A stretch of 64,000 bases of DNA from Paraphoma chrysanthemicola (taxonomy: Eukaryota; Ascomycota; Dothideomycetes; Pleosporales; Phaeosphaeriaceae). The notes under the pieces are model-generated. The model did no database searches, was not told the DNA's origin, and saw nothing but the letters and a program-made list of their open reading frames with translations. Every line of letters begins with the position of its first letter. Within the stretch, counting starts at the first letter, position 1. Shown here in pieces: positions 12,571 to 23,927 of this stretch. A program made the position numbers and the translations under genes. The DNA is taken from NCBI GenBank assembly GCA_020744225.1, contig JAGMWG010000018.1, positions 868,001 through 932,000 of the forward strand, written 5' to 3'.

Positions 12571-14462
12571 ATGCCGCCAAACGGATTTACGGCCATTGCA
12601 GAGGCCACGGCTGTCGGCAGCAGAGTCAGCCTCCTGGGCGTCATAATCAGCATCAAGGAGCCGCGGAAGTCCAAGGGCACGGACTGGGTGCTGGAGTTTA
12701 GCATTCAGGATGACTTCACAAATGGCTCAATTGGCGGTGCAAGCATGAACTGTCGTCTGTTCAGGCCTGCCCCAGACAAGTTCCCTAAGATCAATGGCGT
12801 GGGTGACATTGCCCTTCTTCGCGGGTTCGGACTGGACAGCTGGATGGGGCGCATCGATGCTGTCTGGAAACCACAGTCGGGAGTTCTCGTCTTTCCAGCG
12901 AGCGGGATTCCCGTCCCAGAGCTCAGTCAGGCATACCAGCTTGGGAATCAGCACCTGCCATTTTCTGCTGTATTCGGCACCAAGGACCCCACGCCACAAG
13001 AGCAGATGGCAGTCATACTATTGAAGCACGCGGCATCTGGCTCAGTTCAGCAAATGACGCAGTATGCTGCGTCTGCGTCCAGTTCCTTTCGAGCACCCGC
13101 GAGAGACAGGCAGTCGCTGATCCGAGATGCTGTCTTTGATCGGTTCTACGATATCAATGCCCAGGTAGTGAACGTCTATTACCTCAATCTCGGCACTGTT
13201 GATCTAAAAGTGACCGACTACACGTCCAACAAAGACCTCTTCCTCTACGTGGACCCCGAAGATCCGGACTGGGCATGGCAGGACCAGACTTGGAAAGGTC
13301 CATATGGTCAATTGACTATGAGTGTCACGCTCTACGGCAACAACGCAGCCTGGGCGAGGGAGAACGTCACGGTCGGTGATTTCGTCCACCTTCGCAACGT
13401 TCACACGAAGATGTCTCCAGCCAACAAACTTGAAGGCGTCCTACATGAAGACAGACAGCGAGTAAATGCGATTGACATCCGCAAACTTCACAATGCAACA
13501 GATATCAAAGCCATCAACGACCGCAAGCAAGAGTATGAAAAGCACCGTCTTAAAAAAACTGCTTTCGAAGAGATGCAGAATGTGCCTAAGAAGTCGTCTG
13601 CGAAGACATCTGCGAAGAAGAAGGCTGAGAAAAAGGCGAGACAACGGGCCGAGAAAGAGCAAGAACAGAAAGAATTGGCAGAGAAGGCAGAGCAGTGGGA
13701 GGCCGAGCGCAACGGTGTCAATGCCAATAGTGGGTTGTCTCTTCTGTTCATGTTGGTCAGTCACTAACGCCGACTAGTCCGAGCCGCTTTCCCAGAAGTG
13801 CAGCCTTCCACAATATCCGAAATCATCTACAATCCTCATTTGAACACACGGACACCAAAGTACAATGACTTCGTCTTCCCTTTCCTCAATAGCCGGCACC
13901 GACTGCGAGCCCGAGTCGTCGACTTCTTCCCTCCAGACCTCGAGCTCTTCGCCCATTGCACGAACGATCCGTCTTGGGACAAGCGAGCAAAAAAGGTAGC
14001 ACCAGGTGACAGCCATAACAAGCACAAGTGGGAGTGGGGGTTCGTCCTTCTACTAGAAGACGCAACTATCCCACCCGACACAGTCTCAGAGAAGCTACGG
14101 GTTGTTGTTGGTAACCAAGCTGGACAACACCTGCTCGGCATGGATGCTCTGGAGTAAGTCCTGGAGGCACGTTTCAAAACCTCATGCTAATCTTCCCTAG
14201 TCTGAAGAGCGACATCAAGACGCTGAAATTGCTCGAGGAGAAAATGTTCATCCTCTGGGGCAATCTGCTAGAGCTCAAAACCGAGCTACGACTTCGCGGA
14301 ACCGATATGCCACTTCCCCCTGGCGATAACAGGCTACAGAACAAATCATTCGACTGCTGCATCGAAGAATATGGCCATCAAGTTGACATAAGCGAGAAAA
14401 CTCCAGCGGGATACCAGCGAATGCACAGACTAGCTGCCACGAGGATCATGACGAACATTTGA
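12571..14462 (+). CDS. POT1: protection of telomeres protein 1 (POT1) homologue
   Basis: Exons 12571..13729, 13778..14153 and 14201..14462 encode 598 residues; introns are 48 bp (branch site cactaac) and 47 bp. POT1 binds the single-stranded G-rich telomere overhang as part of shelterin. The first OB fold (Telo_bind) fits residues 1-150: FTAIAEATAVGSRVSLLGVI, then GTDWVLEFSIQDD, MNCRLFRP and GDIALLRGFGLDSWMGRIDA. A second OB-like region covers about 190-320, with LTMSVTLYGNNAAWA and VGDFVHLRNVHTK. A long Lys/Glu-rich helix (about 335-380) precedes a C-terminal domain with HRLRARVVDFFPPDLELFAH. The start was chosen because OB1 begins within a few residues of it. Identification rests on fold-level motifs and length. 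Confidence 0.85.
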
Positions 14463-14697
14463 GAGTCCAACATACTCCACTCTCGACTCATCTATGCGCG
14501 TACACACCGACAAGCAAATGCAATTTTCCAAATTATAGGTATAACCTGTGCTAGTTGTCGACACCGCGCTGTTGCAAGGCAGCCACAGTCAGAGATAAAG
14601 ATCACACTCAGTCGAGTCAAGACATACTAAGTGCAACACCGGGATAGTCGGCATATGTAGCCCAGGGCAACAGGTTTACTTGTTGGCCCAGTGCGTT

Positions 14698-14991
14698 TTA
14701 CTTGTCGGTGAGCCCGTTCGCCAAGTTGGCTTGGTCTATGATTTCCTGCGAAGTCTGGTAGCTGTAGAAGGCAAGGCCGTCACTGGCAAACACCAACAAT
14801 CGGGTCACACTCGTCTTATAGTCATCGATGGAGTCAGGCCGCTGCTGATAGAGCTTCTGCGTGTGTCGACCTTGAGATTCATATTCGGTTCGCACATTGC
14901 GTGCAAAAGACGTGGCTATGGAAGGTTGTTCTGGAGGCACGCTTGCCCGCGTGTGGCGGCCGTGCACTGAAAGATCATCGTCGGGCCGCAA
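14698..14991 (-). CDS. uncharacterised small ORF, 97 residues
   Basis: The ORF runs from an ATG at 14991 to a stop at 14698. I do not recognise it. The product is hydrophilic, with no signal peptide or membrane segment, and ends in a regular-looking stretch (DSIDDYKTSVTRLLVFASDG, then AFYSYQTSQEIIDQANLANG). Composition after about residue 10 is protein-like. A CTTTCAG just upstream of codon 10 could be a splice acceptor, so the true N-terminus may lie in an unseen exon to the right. It is in tail-to-tail orientation with POT1. It could still be chance. Confidence 0.35.
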   Translation of the reverse strand: MRPDDDLSVHGRHTRASVPPEQPSIATSFARNVRTEYESQGRHTQKLYQQRPDSIDDYKTSVTRLLVFASDGLAFYSYQTSQEIIDQANLANGLTDK

Positions 14992-15583
14992 GCACCCTGC
15001 CTACTTCATCCTCCGACAACCCCGGACTCAACAGACAAATAATGCAGACACAGAAGACCCCTGATAGTTCGTGTCTGTGGACAGGTCAAGGCCGTCTGTC
15101 GGGTCAATTGCGACTCAATTGGCGATTGATGTCTGGCTAGGCATTTCGCTTGGCGGAAACATATTGTAGTGATAACATACTTCTTCGGAAGCGAAACATT
15201 AATGGCAACCTTACTTGTAAGCTGTATGGCAACATTATCCGGCACTGTATGCTAGGTCCGAGATGTTCTTGCATCGTTGGTGAGCGAAGGCCTAAAATGG
15301 CGTCTTTGGGATTGCGTGATTCGACGTGCTTTGTCGCGACTTGTACCTCGCGGTGACCGCAACTTTACGACACTGATGTTCAGGTACAAATAGAAAAAGT
15401 AATTACTTCCCATAGATTTCCTGCACAATCAACCAAGCGGTACAGAAGAAGCTGAAATCAAATTCCGAGGAGCCCTTCGAGTCAAGCAAGAGCTAGAATT
15501 GGCGGACCAGACACCGAGAGTATCACACATCACGACAACGACAAACGCGGAGCACGTAGTCTGAATAAGCCTCTCGAGAAGCT
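14992..15583. other. intergenic region
   Basis: This 592-bp gap should include the promoter of the 15584 gene. Apart from a possible upstream exon for the small minus-strand ORF, I see nothing definable. Confidence 0.4.
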
Positions 15584-16441
15584 ATGGCTCCGGGACTTGA
15601 AGTTGCTTTCCAAAAGCTCGAACAAAATGCGATTGACATACCATCCTTCGCATCAAAAGAACCCACCATCACCATCACTTCCGTGCCGTCAACACCACCC
15701 ACACCCGCCGAGGGAAATGCGCCTTCAGATCATACACTCGTTCTGAATCCTTCCTTCATAACCCAAGAATTCGACCTCCTCCGCTTCGAGGCCGCAGCGT
15801 TTGAACAGCTCCCCAAAACGTCAACCTCGGACTCGGCAAGCCAGGAAATAACAACGAACACAACCATTTCAACATCACCTGCTTATTCCAGCCACCTCAT
15901 TTCCTCCCCTTACAACAACCCAGGCCACTATCTCGACCTCACCACTCTTCCCCTCCCCTCTCTCCTCTTCGCCAAAGCCCTTACGGCTCTAAAACCAACA
16001 ACACCGACTTACGCCACCGCGCCCTACACCGAGGCACTCAATTTCGACACGGTACTTTCCGTCCTGCGTTCCCTCCTAGCATCTTACCCAGACTACATCT
16101 ACCCAGAAACATCCTTCTACGTCGTGACGTTCCGCTCCCAACTCCTCCCCACCACGGACAACACCTACCTCTACCAACTCGACTACGAATCCCACCGCGA
16201 GGCCTGCGAATCGGGAGGCCTTCTCAAGTACTGGTTCGGCAAATCAGACGACGAACACAGAAATCTGGCGACGTGTTTTTGGCACAGTAGGGAGGATGCG
16301 CACAGGGGTGGGACGGGGCCGTGGCATGTCAAAGCGAGGAAGGCGGGGAGGGAGTTGTATGAGAAGATTGTATTTGGGACGTTGAGGTTCACGGTCGAGG
16401 AGGGTGCCAAAGGATGGAGGGTTGGGGAGTGGATGGGTTGA
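15584..16441 (+). CDS. UPF0643-like fungal protein
   Basis: A single exon encodes 285 residues. The N-terminal ~90 residues are Ser/Thr/Pro-rich and probably disordered. The C-terminal part looks folded: SFYVVTFRSQLLPTTDN, then LLKYWFGKSDDEHRNLATCF, WHSREDA and GPWHVKARKAGRELYEKI. That 'LKYWFGK...RNLATCFW.SR.DA...PWH..AR.AGR.LYE' pattern resembles the fungal UPF0643 family, for which I know no biochemical function. The assignment is from memory of the family pattern. No signal peptide or transmembrane helix is seen. The start has no in-frame competitor nearby. Confidence 0.7.
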   Translation: MAPGLEVAFQKLEQNAIDIPSFASKEPTITITSVPSTPPTPAEGNAPSDHTLVLNPSFITQEFDLLRFEAAAFEQLPKTSTSDSASQEITTNTTISTSPAYSSHLISSPYNNPGHYLDLTTLPLPSLLFAKALTALKPTTPTYATAPYTEALNFDTVLSVLRSLLASYPDYIYPETSFYVVTFRSQLLPTTDNTYLYQLDYESHREACESGGLLKYWFGKSDDEHRNLATCFWHSREDAHRGGTGPWHVKARKAGRELYEKIVFGTLRFTVEEGAKGWRVGEWMG

Positions 16442-17163
16442 GGGACGAGTGTTGCGAGGGATGTGAAGGGAGTGGTGACTCTGGATTTGCAGCGGCTAAG
16501 GGATGCGGATCTGTTCTTGTGTTCAGCGAGGTAACGATATAGTAGACTTTCTGGTATTTAGAGGCGTTTTGGTGTCTCTATCGTACATGCGGGAAATCAT
16601 GATAGACGAAAAAGTGAATTCGTCAGCCGGCATAGCGTCAAGGAAATCAATACATCGATTCAAATCAAGATACAGGGGCACAGCGTCGTGTGTCTCTAGC
16701 TATAGCTGCCCTCTTTTCAGAAATCTACAAGTAGTGTTCCACTGGTCTGTTCTGTCATGAACTTCGTTACTCATACGCCGATCGTTCATTTCAAGTTTGC
16801 CACCCCGTGATTTGCTTCTCGCAGTTACCAATCGTTTCCTCCCCGCCTGAGCTTGCTACTCTTGCACTTTATGATGCGCACTTATAATGACGCCGACCCA
16901 GTGCGGCCTACACAAAGCTCCCTCCCATGAGAGAGAAAGTAATCCCGTGTCAGGGTATACCCTAACTACCGGTTGTTCCTTTCCGACCGCGAACCGATCG
17001 GAGTGCTCTTGATGACCCTGAGTTGAGTTGAGCCCTTGCGCACCCAGATGAGTAAATAACGTGTTCAGCGCCGAGTGGGACCAAACACCTCTTAATCAGC
17101 CATCCATGGTCGATGAGGATCAGCGCAGTGTAGCCGCCCAGGCAGGGTCTTTATGGCTAGAGA
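16442..17163. other. convergent intergenic region
   Basis: This 722-bp gap lies between convergent genes and should hold two 3' UTRs. Short ORFs such as 16503-16760 lack any recognisable feature. I see no repeat or RNA gene. Confidence 0.5.
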
Positions 17164-19535
17164 CTACTTCAGCCATGGAGCATTCTGATTCTTTGATCCT
17201 TTCCTGATCATCTCTTTTGCCTTTGCGTCATCGATATCACCGTCAATTACGAGGTGACCATACTCCTCAACAACATGATCACAGAAACTTTTCCAGTCCT
17301 TATTGAGAATTTCATGTCCAGCGGCTTGCTGCTCCTCGTTAAGACAACTGTAGTCTATGCTCCAACGGGCTAGCTGCTTCCAGCTGTATAGCGAGATCGT
17401 CGGCGCTCCAACCATGATTTGATAGAACTCGTGGGACATGGAATTGCTGCCGCGGCCGTTAGTAGACGATTTCTCCGAGTACTTCACCACAACGTACCTG
17501 AAAAGTGACGGATTGTCAGAATTGACTGTACAAGGTATTCCTGCAGCCAACAGCGCAGGGAAGGGGTGCTCCTTTATGTTTCGACACAGATGGAGAAGCT
17601 CGTTAGATATGGGGCAGAGCTCTATGCATATTCCCTTGTTGCCATCTTTCTTCTTGAAGGCCTCTATAAGGTGTGGATGCTTCATAAGTGAGTATCCGTG
17701 CCCGATACGCTTTGCCTTTAGAACGACGGCATCATAGAGGTTCGAATTGTGGGGGTCGGTGGAACCTCCGGTATCCAACAGCGTCTCACCAGCGTGGAAC
17801 AGGAAAGGTATTTCGACATTCAGCGCCTCGCATGTTTTCTTGAATGCAACGAGCTCATCCCTGTAAAAGCCGATGTGGTTCGGTCGGTCTTCGGCACCCA
17901 CCAAGTCGAACCCTTGAGAAGATTAGCAGGTCTGCGAACTGTGTACACATCTACTACTTACCACATATTAAGTCAGGGTACTTCAGCTTCAACTCGATGC
18001 ACTGCTTCATCTCCTCCTGCATCATTACCTTCTTAATCGATCTTGGCGTACAGTAAATGATCTTTAGCCCGAATGGAAATTTATCGATCTCCGATGGCTT
18101 CCTACTCCGTAACTCAGCCTGCTTTTCCAAGACTGCATCGATGATCAGCTGCATTTGTCCAGGATTAGTGATTTGGACTCTTCCATCGTCCGAGGGAATG
18201 GATTTGTCCAGCAACATAGGTCTCAACTCAGCGTACATGATCTTTTCTTTGATCATGCGGTCGATTGCCTGGCCAATGTACCATTTGTAGACGCTCTCAT
18301 AATTCAGCAGACCTTTGAAACATCGAGTGGCTTGATTGAAACGCGCCCAAACTCTGTGTACATGTCAGTCTCTGTTCATAAGGACAATGCATGGGATTGC
18401 ACTCACCCGTTTACTGTCTGCGTGGGGTCGTAAGCTTCTTTTTCGCTGAGCACCATTTTGGTCTTCAACCAGAATTCTGCAGGATCCAATTCGACCTGCC
18501 CAGGCTCCGAGCAACACAGAGGCACCTCCGCCATGATGACATCCTCCTGTTGTATATATTTATTCGGAAAGTGCTTCTTGAAATCTTCCCGGAATGATTT
18601 CCAGGGCATCCACACCTTCCATTTCATGTCTTCCTCCTTATGATTGGTAGCATTGCCTGGATAATCAGGTGAGAATATGTTCACGCCTTTCTCAACCTTG
18701 TCCTCGTCTAAGACACTGAAGACGGTCTCAGTGAGATCAAGATCTTCTTGAGTAAGCAGCGGACGTATACTTCGGATGTAAAGACTGTCAATCTTCTGGG
18801 CTCGCTCTAAGAGGCGCTCAGGGTTCAACTCGGCATTGAAATGCAGGTGCAAAAGGCCACCTTTTGGCACCTCCGTTGAAATGCGGTACAGCAGGCTGTC
18901 ATTATCGATGCGATCTTTGTTAGTGAGGTACTGGCCGCCCATATCTCGGGTGTCAGGACCAGGAATCGCTTCCGATGCCAAATTGCCGAAGATGACTCTG
19001 CGTTCATATTCGCGGATCAGACGGATTAACTCCGCTGCCTTTCTCTCTTGCACGTCGGCCTTCTCTCGTGACTTCGGGCTTGGCTTGGCCGCACGATCCC
19101 AAGCATCATCATCTTCCTTTCGTATCCATTCAGTGTGATCTGCTTCGTAACCTTTGATCGCATTCCTGTCTCCGAGTGCTGCTGCGAAGAACTCTCTGCC
19201 ATCGACTGCCATATCTACGGTTTTGGGCTCCTCGTATCGCAAAGGAGCCCGCTTTATAGGTGAATGGCTGACTACCCTTCTTCTCTTTTTGGGAGAGTCA
19301 GCTACAGTCATGACTGGTCTATTTGGATCTTTTGGATCGTCTGAAGATCCGCGTCTGCCACGTACAGGACTGTTGAATGAGTCAGCAATGAGTAGACTTG
19401 CGCAAGCGAATGTAGTCACGGAGGCAAGGCAAGAAATATGACTTACAATATCGTCGAAATACCACACCTTGCCAACCACCCCTGAAGTGATTTCTGAGAT
19501 TCACTCGACGGTTTGGAATCGCTTTCCAAGGGCAT
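17164..19535 (-). CDS. ADGF/ADA2-type adenosine deaminase family protein
   Basis: Four exons, 19535..19447, 19369..18407, 18353..17962 and 17912..17164, encode 730 residues (introns 77, 53, 49 bp). The family hydrolyses adenosine to inosine with a zinc ion. Visible motifs are GGLLHLHFNAELNPE near residue 200 (metal-binding HxH), FLFHAGETLLDTGGSTD near 519 (catalytic His/Glu), AKRIGHGYSLMKHPHL, and VNSDNPSLF near 614. ADGF relatives are usually secreted, but this start (MPLESDSKPSSESQK) is not a signal peptide, and a basic SPKKRRRVVSHSPIKR run near residue 50 looks like a nuclear signal. The second Asp of the usual SDDP motif is Asn here. The first exon was inferred from a GTAAGT donor (19446) and a TTCAACAG acceptor in phase. 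Substrate is unproven. Confidence 0.82.
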
Positions 19536-21001
19536 GCCGACGTAAACTGTGCTGTTTGCGTCGGTCACCGGCTGAACATACCGGTCCAAGATTCAGCTGG
19601 AGGATATTGCAAGTCCAGTGATCTGGTCGCTGGGCGTGGTGGCACTGGATTTTGAAGCTTACTGGTAGCCTTGTGTGTTGACCGGATTCTTTAATGATGT
19701 ATGATATGGGTGGGCTGTGTTGCTCCTGAACCACACAAAAGTCCAGACGTTGATAGGCTTGCGCCTTTTACGGCAAAGTTGCTCCACAGAGAGGGGCACT
19801 TAGCCTGGCGATGTATCTGGGGTACCAGTCTTTGTTGACGCTGGCCTTGTTTTCGGCCTGTTGGTCGGGTTCGTGTCAGTAAACGCCGTCCGCAAACTGT
19901 CTGTGGTGTTGCTAGGAGAGCTGCGCCCCACGGGAGAGGGGCCAGGGCATTGCAGAAGGCTGAAGAAAATGCTGGTGCCTAGAACAAAACATGGCTCCAG
20001 AGGCGAGCTTGAGCACTTATGAATTCGCGATGAGCAGAAAAGGGGAGCGACAGTGGGGAGCTCATTTGCAAGCTCACATGAGGAAAGCGGGGTCTCGCGC
20101 TCCTCCCTCGTGTGCTGAAGAAGTGACAACGGCTGGCAGTGCGATCGCGTGCCTGAGGACGCAAGACATGAAGGAACGAGCAACCACATACATCAGCGCA
20201 CTCTGTTCGCGCGCAGTTCACCCGTCCTTTAAGCACTCTCAGATGATGCGACAACTCTTTACACGTCGTTTCGACTGACGCCCAGCTACTTTTGGGGTTA
20301 TCGAGGTCAGCTGTATCACAGCGGTCAGCCTGGCGCGCGCGGTTGCGATGCTGGTCGAAGCAGCGAAGGACGGCGATCGAAAGTCGAGCTCAAGCTCCAC
20401 TTGCAGATGGGGCGCAGCAGCTCAAACCGTCTGATGGTTGATGCGACAAGCGATTCTGAAGCAAGAAAGAAGTTTGGAGTCAACCTGGCGGATTCCAAAC
20501 ACTTGCACAATTGAGGCTATGCTCAAGCCTCCCAAGCACCGGAAGGCTCGCAGCCTAGCCACTGACCTGTCAGCCATCGAACCCCTCACTGATCTCTGGT
20601 CTCAGGCATCTGCCACACCCAATAGGGCGCCCCAGCGCATATCAGTGAGGCTGAGGAGCGCACAAACTCCCGCTTCCTGCGACTTGGGCCCTTAGACGCT
20701 GGCTCCCTGACCGGAAAGGTGTGGGAGTGCCGCCCGCAAGACTCTTGGACGTGCGCTGTGCAGCCATTTTGGCCCCCAGCGTTGCAGCAACTACGCACGA
20801 TCTTTTCTCCTCAGCTGCACGCATGCTTCGTCACCATTCTATTGCCTCAACTTGGCAATCGTGTTATATGCATTTACTTCTCGCTTCTGTCTTCATCGTA
20901 GCCTTCCGTTGACCCATGCTTCTATCCCGCAACGCCCTTCAAGTTGACGTTTAGTCCAACAACGCCCCAGTTCCGCATAGCCGATACAAGCCTTCGCCGG
21001 A
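19536..21001. other. long intergenic region between divergent genes
   Basis: This 1466-bp stretch carries the promoters of the ADGF-like gene (minus) and the membrane-protein gene (plus). ORFs up to about 130 codons occur on both strands but none has domain logic or plausible splice partners. No repeat was recognised. Confidence 0.5.
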
Positions 21002-22322
21002 ATGCATTGGCTCCAGCGAGCTGACGATGGCACTATCAATCTGAACTCGCTCCAGCTCGACATCGTTGGTTTTCTCGCCATCTTGGGTGAGGGTTCAGTG
21101 CTCGCCAATGCTCAGATCTCAACACTTTCGAAATGGATCTTCCTTCCGAGGTTGATACCGGCGCCCCAAGCACTCATGAGGCCAACCAGGCCTCTCGTGC
21201 TTGAGCCTGTCCCGGGTCACGTATCAGGAATTTTTTCTGGAAATTACAGGGACAACATCAATCATATCGGGAACATTGTTTGGTACGTCCCTTACTGGCG
21301 CGTGGTCAAGCGTGCCTTCCCTGGACCCTTCTTCCCCACATGTACCCAACATCGGGGCAGCACACCTCGAGTCCAACAGTAGTTACTAACACAACACCAG
21401 CGATGCCAACAACCTCGCCCCTTTCTCCGTCCGCGTCGTGTCAATCAGGCGAGTCACCGAGATGCCCATGAAATCAAAGACCATCGGCCCTTTGACCGCT
21501 GTGTTGTTCCTCGGCTTCGGACTCTCCGCCATCCTGCTCGCAATATCGATTTGGCAAGAGGACGGCATGTCCATTGTCGCTACGTGCCTACTGTCCCTTC
21601 TATCGAGCCTCATCGGCTACGGCAATAAGTGGACACTCCAGCTGCCCAAGCGGAAGATCAAGACGGGCAAGGTACCACGCGGCGACGTTGTCATTCGATA
21701 CCCGAAGGGTAGCTTCCTTGTCGTGCGCTGCGACGAGGATGTTGCTCGTGAGCTCTACTTTGCTCCAGCTGAAATCGACTACCTTCTTAAACACGCCGCA
21801 ACGTATCGCATTCTAAGCTTGGTCGGTACCATGATGCTCATGGGGGGTGTCATCTGCCTTGCCAATGCTCGCATTCAAGTACAGATTGCATGGGCAGGAT
21901 CATACATGACTCTAGGCGCCGCATACTGGATCGTCGCGGCGCTGCCCGGCAAGCTTCACTGGGACACAACTTGTTACAAAGTCAGCAACGAGTGCCTCTC
22001 AGATTCGAACATGGATCTCAAGGGCTTTCCTTCGGAAAACGCGACATTCACACAGGCGCTGTGGAAAACCATTGTCGTCGCGAAGAACACAACCTGGGTC
22101 GGCAAGAGCGACGCATGCCCGGACACACCAGCATGGCAAGATTGGCTCAATATGGCTCGCGCTTGTAGCACAGACGTCAAACTGGCGGATAAAGAGAAGT
22201 GCGAAGGTGTCAAGACTTGGGAAGTGCCTGACTGGGACCCGCAGAGTGCTTTGGCAGAATTACTTGAAGGGCAGGCTAAGACTGACGACAAGCGCATGAC
22301 GACGGGCTTGGAGGAGGTGTAA
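21002..22322 (+). CDS. fungal multipass membrane protein of unknown function
   Basis: My model joins 21002..21282 to 21401..22322 (donor GTACGT, branch TACTAAC, acceptor CACCAG), giving 400 residues. It begins MHWLQRADDGTINLNSLQLD. Hydrophobic segments include IGPLTAVLFLGFGLSAILLA, IVATCLLSLLSSLIGYG, ILSLVGTMMLMGGVICLA and AGSYMTLGAAYWIVAALPG. Between segments 2 and 3 lies a soluble stretch with RGDVVIRYPKGSFLVVRCDE. I recall similar proteins in Pezizomycotina but no function. The first exon stays open past the chosen donor (to 21379) and encodes WYVPYWRVVKRAFPG. A later donor at 21342 would give a typical 59-bp intron but puts exon 2 out of frame, so the splice site is uncertain. Confidence 0.72.
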
Positions 22323-22774
22323 CAACATTTTTTTTTACCTGGGATTATTCTGGGCATAGCATGGCATGGCCATTGGATATGGCCTCTACGACGACACGAC
22401 ACGAAATTATGACGAACGACTTCGCATTTACATACGACTCAGAGCATCATCGCGTTTTAGCGCTTAGGCGTTGTTGAATATTGTTTGCGCCACATGAAAA
22501 AGTGTATAGTTTGGGTATATAGCGCTTTTACATAAATTGTATCGCTCCCGAATGGACGAGCTTCTTCTCCACTGACTTTATACCCTCTCCTTCTTTCTCT
22601 GCTGGAGTCCATTGAGGTGTGACGTATAGCCAGTTTGTAGTGTATATATGAGCCATGGCGTCGTTCACGTCAACAACGTCACCAATCTGCAGTCACGGAG
22701 AATTCAGTCATATCGTCCAGTCCGGTCATTTCCATTCAGTCGGGTATCATCGTTCTCCGTAAACACGCCACGCC
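22323..22774. other. convergent intergenic region
   Basis: This 452-bp gap holds the 3' ends of the membrane-protein gene and RRP46. A nine-T tract lies just after the first stop codon. Nothing else was recognised. Confidence 0.5.
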
Positions 22775-23643
22775 TCAAGTGTCGGTTTTCCACCTCTGTT
22801 CCCACTCCACCTTCCTCCTTACCACCTGCCTCAACCACTTCTCCAAGTTCTCACTCTTCTCCAGTCCATCAATCTCCATCTCCTCTCCACCAAGCTTCAC
22901 CCCTCCCTCATCTGCCTCGCCACAACACACCTCTTCTGCGCTCTCGCACGTCTCTTCCCATTCCTCGTAACTGAATACGCCGTCACTTTCATTCAGCAGT
23001 AACCGCCTGTCACCAGAGAAGGCGAATACGTGGATAGACTTTATGGGCTTTGCGCGCAGGAGCTCGTTTGCCGTCGGCGAGAGAAGTGGTGTAGACTTGG
23101 CGGGCAGGGCGATGAGCGTGGATGTTAGGGTTGTACGGAGGGGTATTGATGCGGAGAGGAGGGCGAGAAACGCGGTGTGGAGGAGGTGTGGCAGGATGGT
23201 GAGACTCTGTAGTTCGTTAGATTCACCCTCTCCGCATAAGCTAGAAGGAGGCCGTACAGTGCTGACGCCTGTTGTTGCTTCTTCTTCTGGAAGGCTCTTA
23301 ATTTGTAGCGTGATCTGTACAAGTGTCCGTGGTATCGATCGTGTCAGGATGATGCTTCGTACGGTGTTGTGGAGGAGGGCTTCGAGGTGTCGCTCTTTAG
23401 GACCTTTGCGCCGCCTTAGTCTCGACTACCACCAGTCTACGGTTGAGAGGGCCGGTACATACTTCCAACACCAATAGCTGGCCGGACGTTCACCTCAATT
23501 GTGGCTTCTTCGGGCATCTCATCGCGTCGCAATACTTCGATCGGGCCATTCACGGCACCGATGATGGAGTAGCCATTGTATGTGTATGTTGCCGAGCCGT
23601 CTGCGCGATTGAGATGTGTGAGGGTGACTTCTGGGACGACCAT
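22775..23643 (-). CDS. RRP46: exosome complex component RRP46 (RNase PH fold)
   Basis: Exons 23643..23463 and 23403..22775 encode 269 residues; the 59-bp intron starts GTATGT and ends GCGCAAAG. Rrp46 is a catalytically inert RNase PH-like subunit of the six-member ring that threads RNA to Rrp44 and Rrp6. The N-terminus reads EVTLTHLNRADGSATYTYNG, then SIIGAVNGPIEVLRRDE and ATIEVNVRPAIGVGS, the opening beta-alpha part of the fold. A segment after the intron (SIILTRSIPRTLVQITLQI) matches the central strand. The C-terminal ~70 residues are an acidic, Trp-containing extension, longer than in yeast (223 residues). It faces away from PEX4 across a 284-bp shared promoter. Confidence 0.88.
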
Positions 23644-23927
23644 TGTGTAGATTTCGAGTAGACGTGGACCAGAAATTGTGGTCGCGCAATACTGGTCAAA
23701 TGCTGAATGCGCAACTCAATATCTCCAAAAGTTCAGCGGGGCCGCAAAGCATCGATCAGAATGCGGCCGGAGCTTCCAGCCGAGGTGCATCATCCTTGCC
23801 GGGGTGTTGTCGGTGTTTACCAGCCATCACGATTTCCTGCAGAGACAGTCACGCAACTTTGTACGTTGAGGATCATTGTTCTACATACACACGGTCCTTT
23901 TTTTTTTGTCACATCAGGGATTGCATC
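23644..23927. promoter_or_regulatory. divergent promoter, RRP46 / PEX4
   Basis: A 284-bp interval separates the two start codons. A poly-T tract (about 23898-23907) lies about 20 bp upstream of the PEX4 ATG. Confidence 0.5.

Noticed and set aside
17900..17912. tRNA T-loop-like sequence (GTCGAACCC)
   Set aside because: It lies at the splice acceptor of the ADGF-like gene, with no acceptor, D or anticodon arm nearby.
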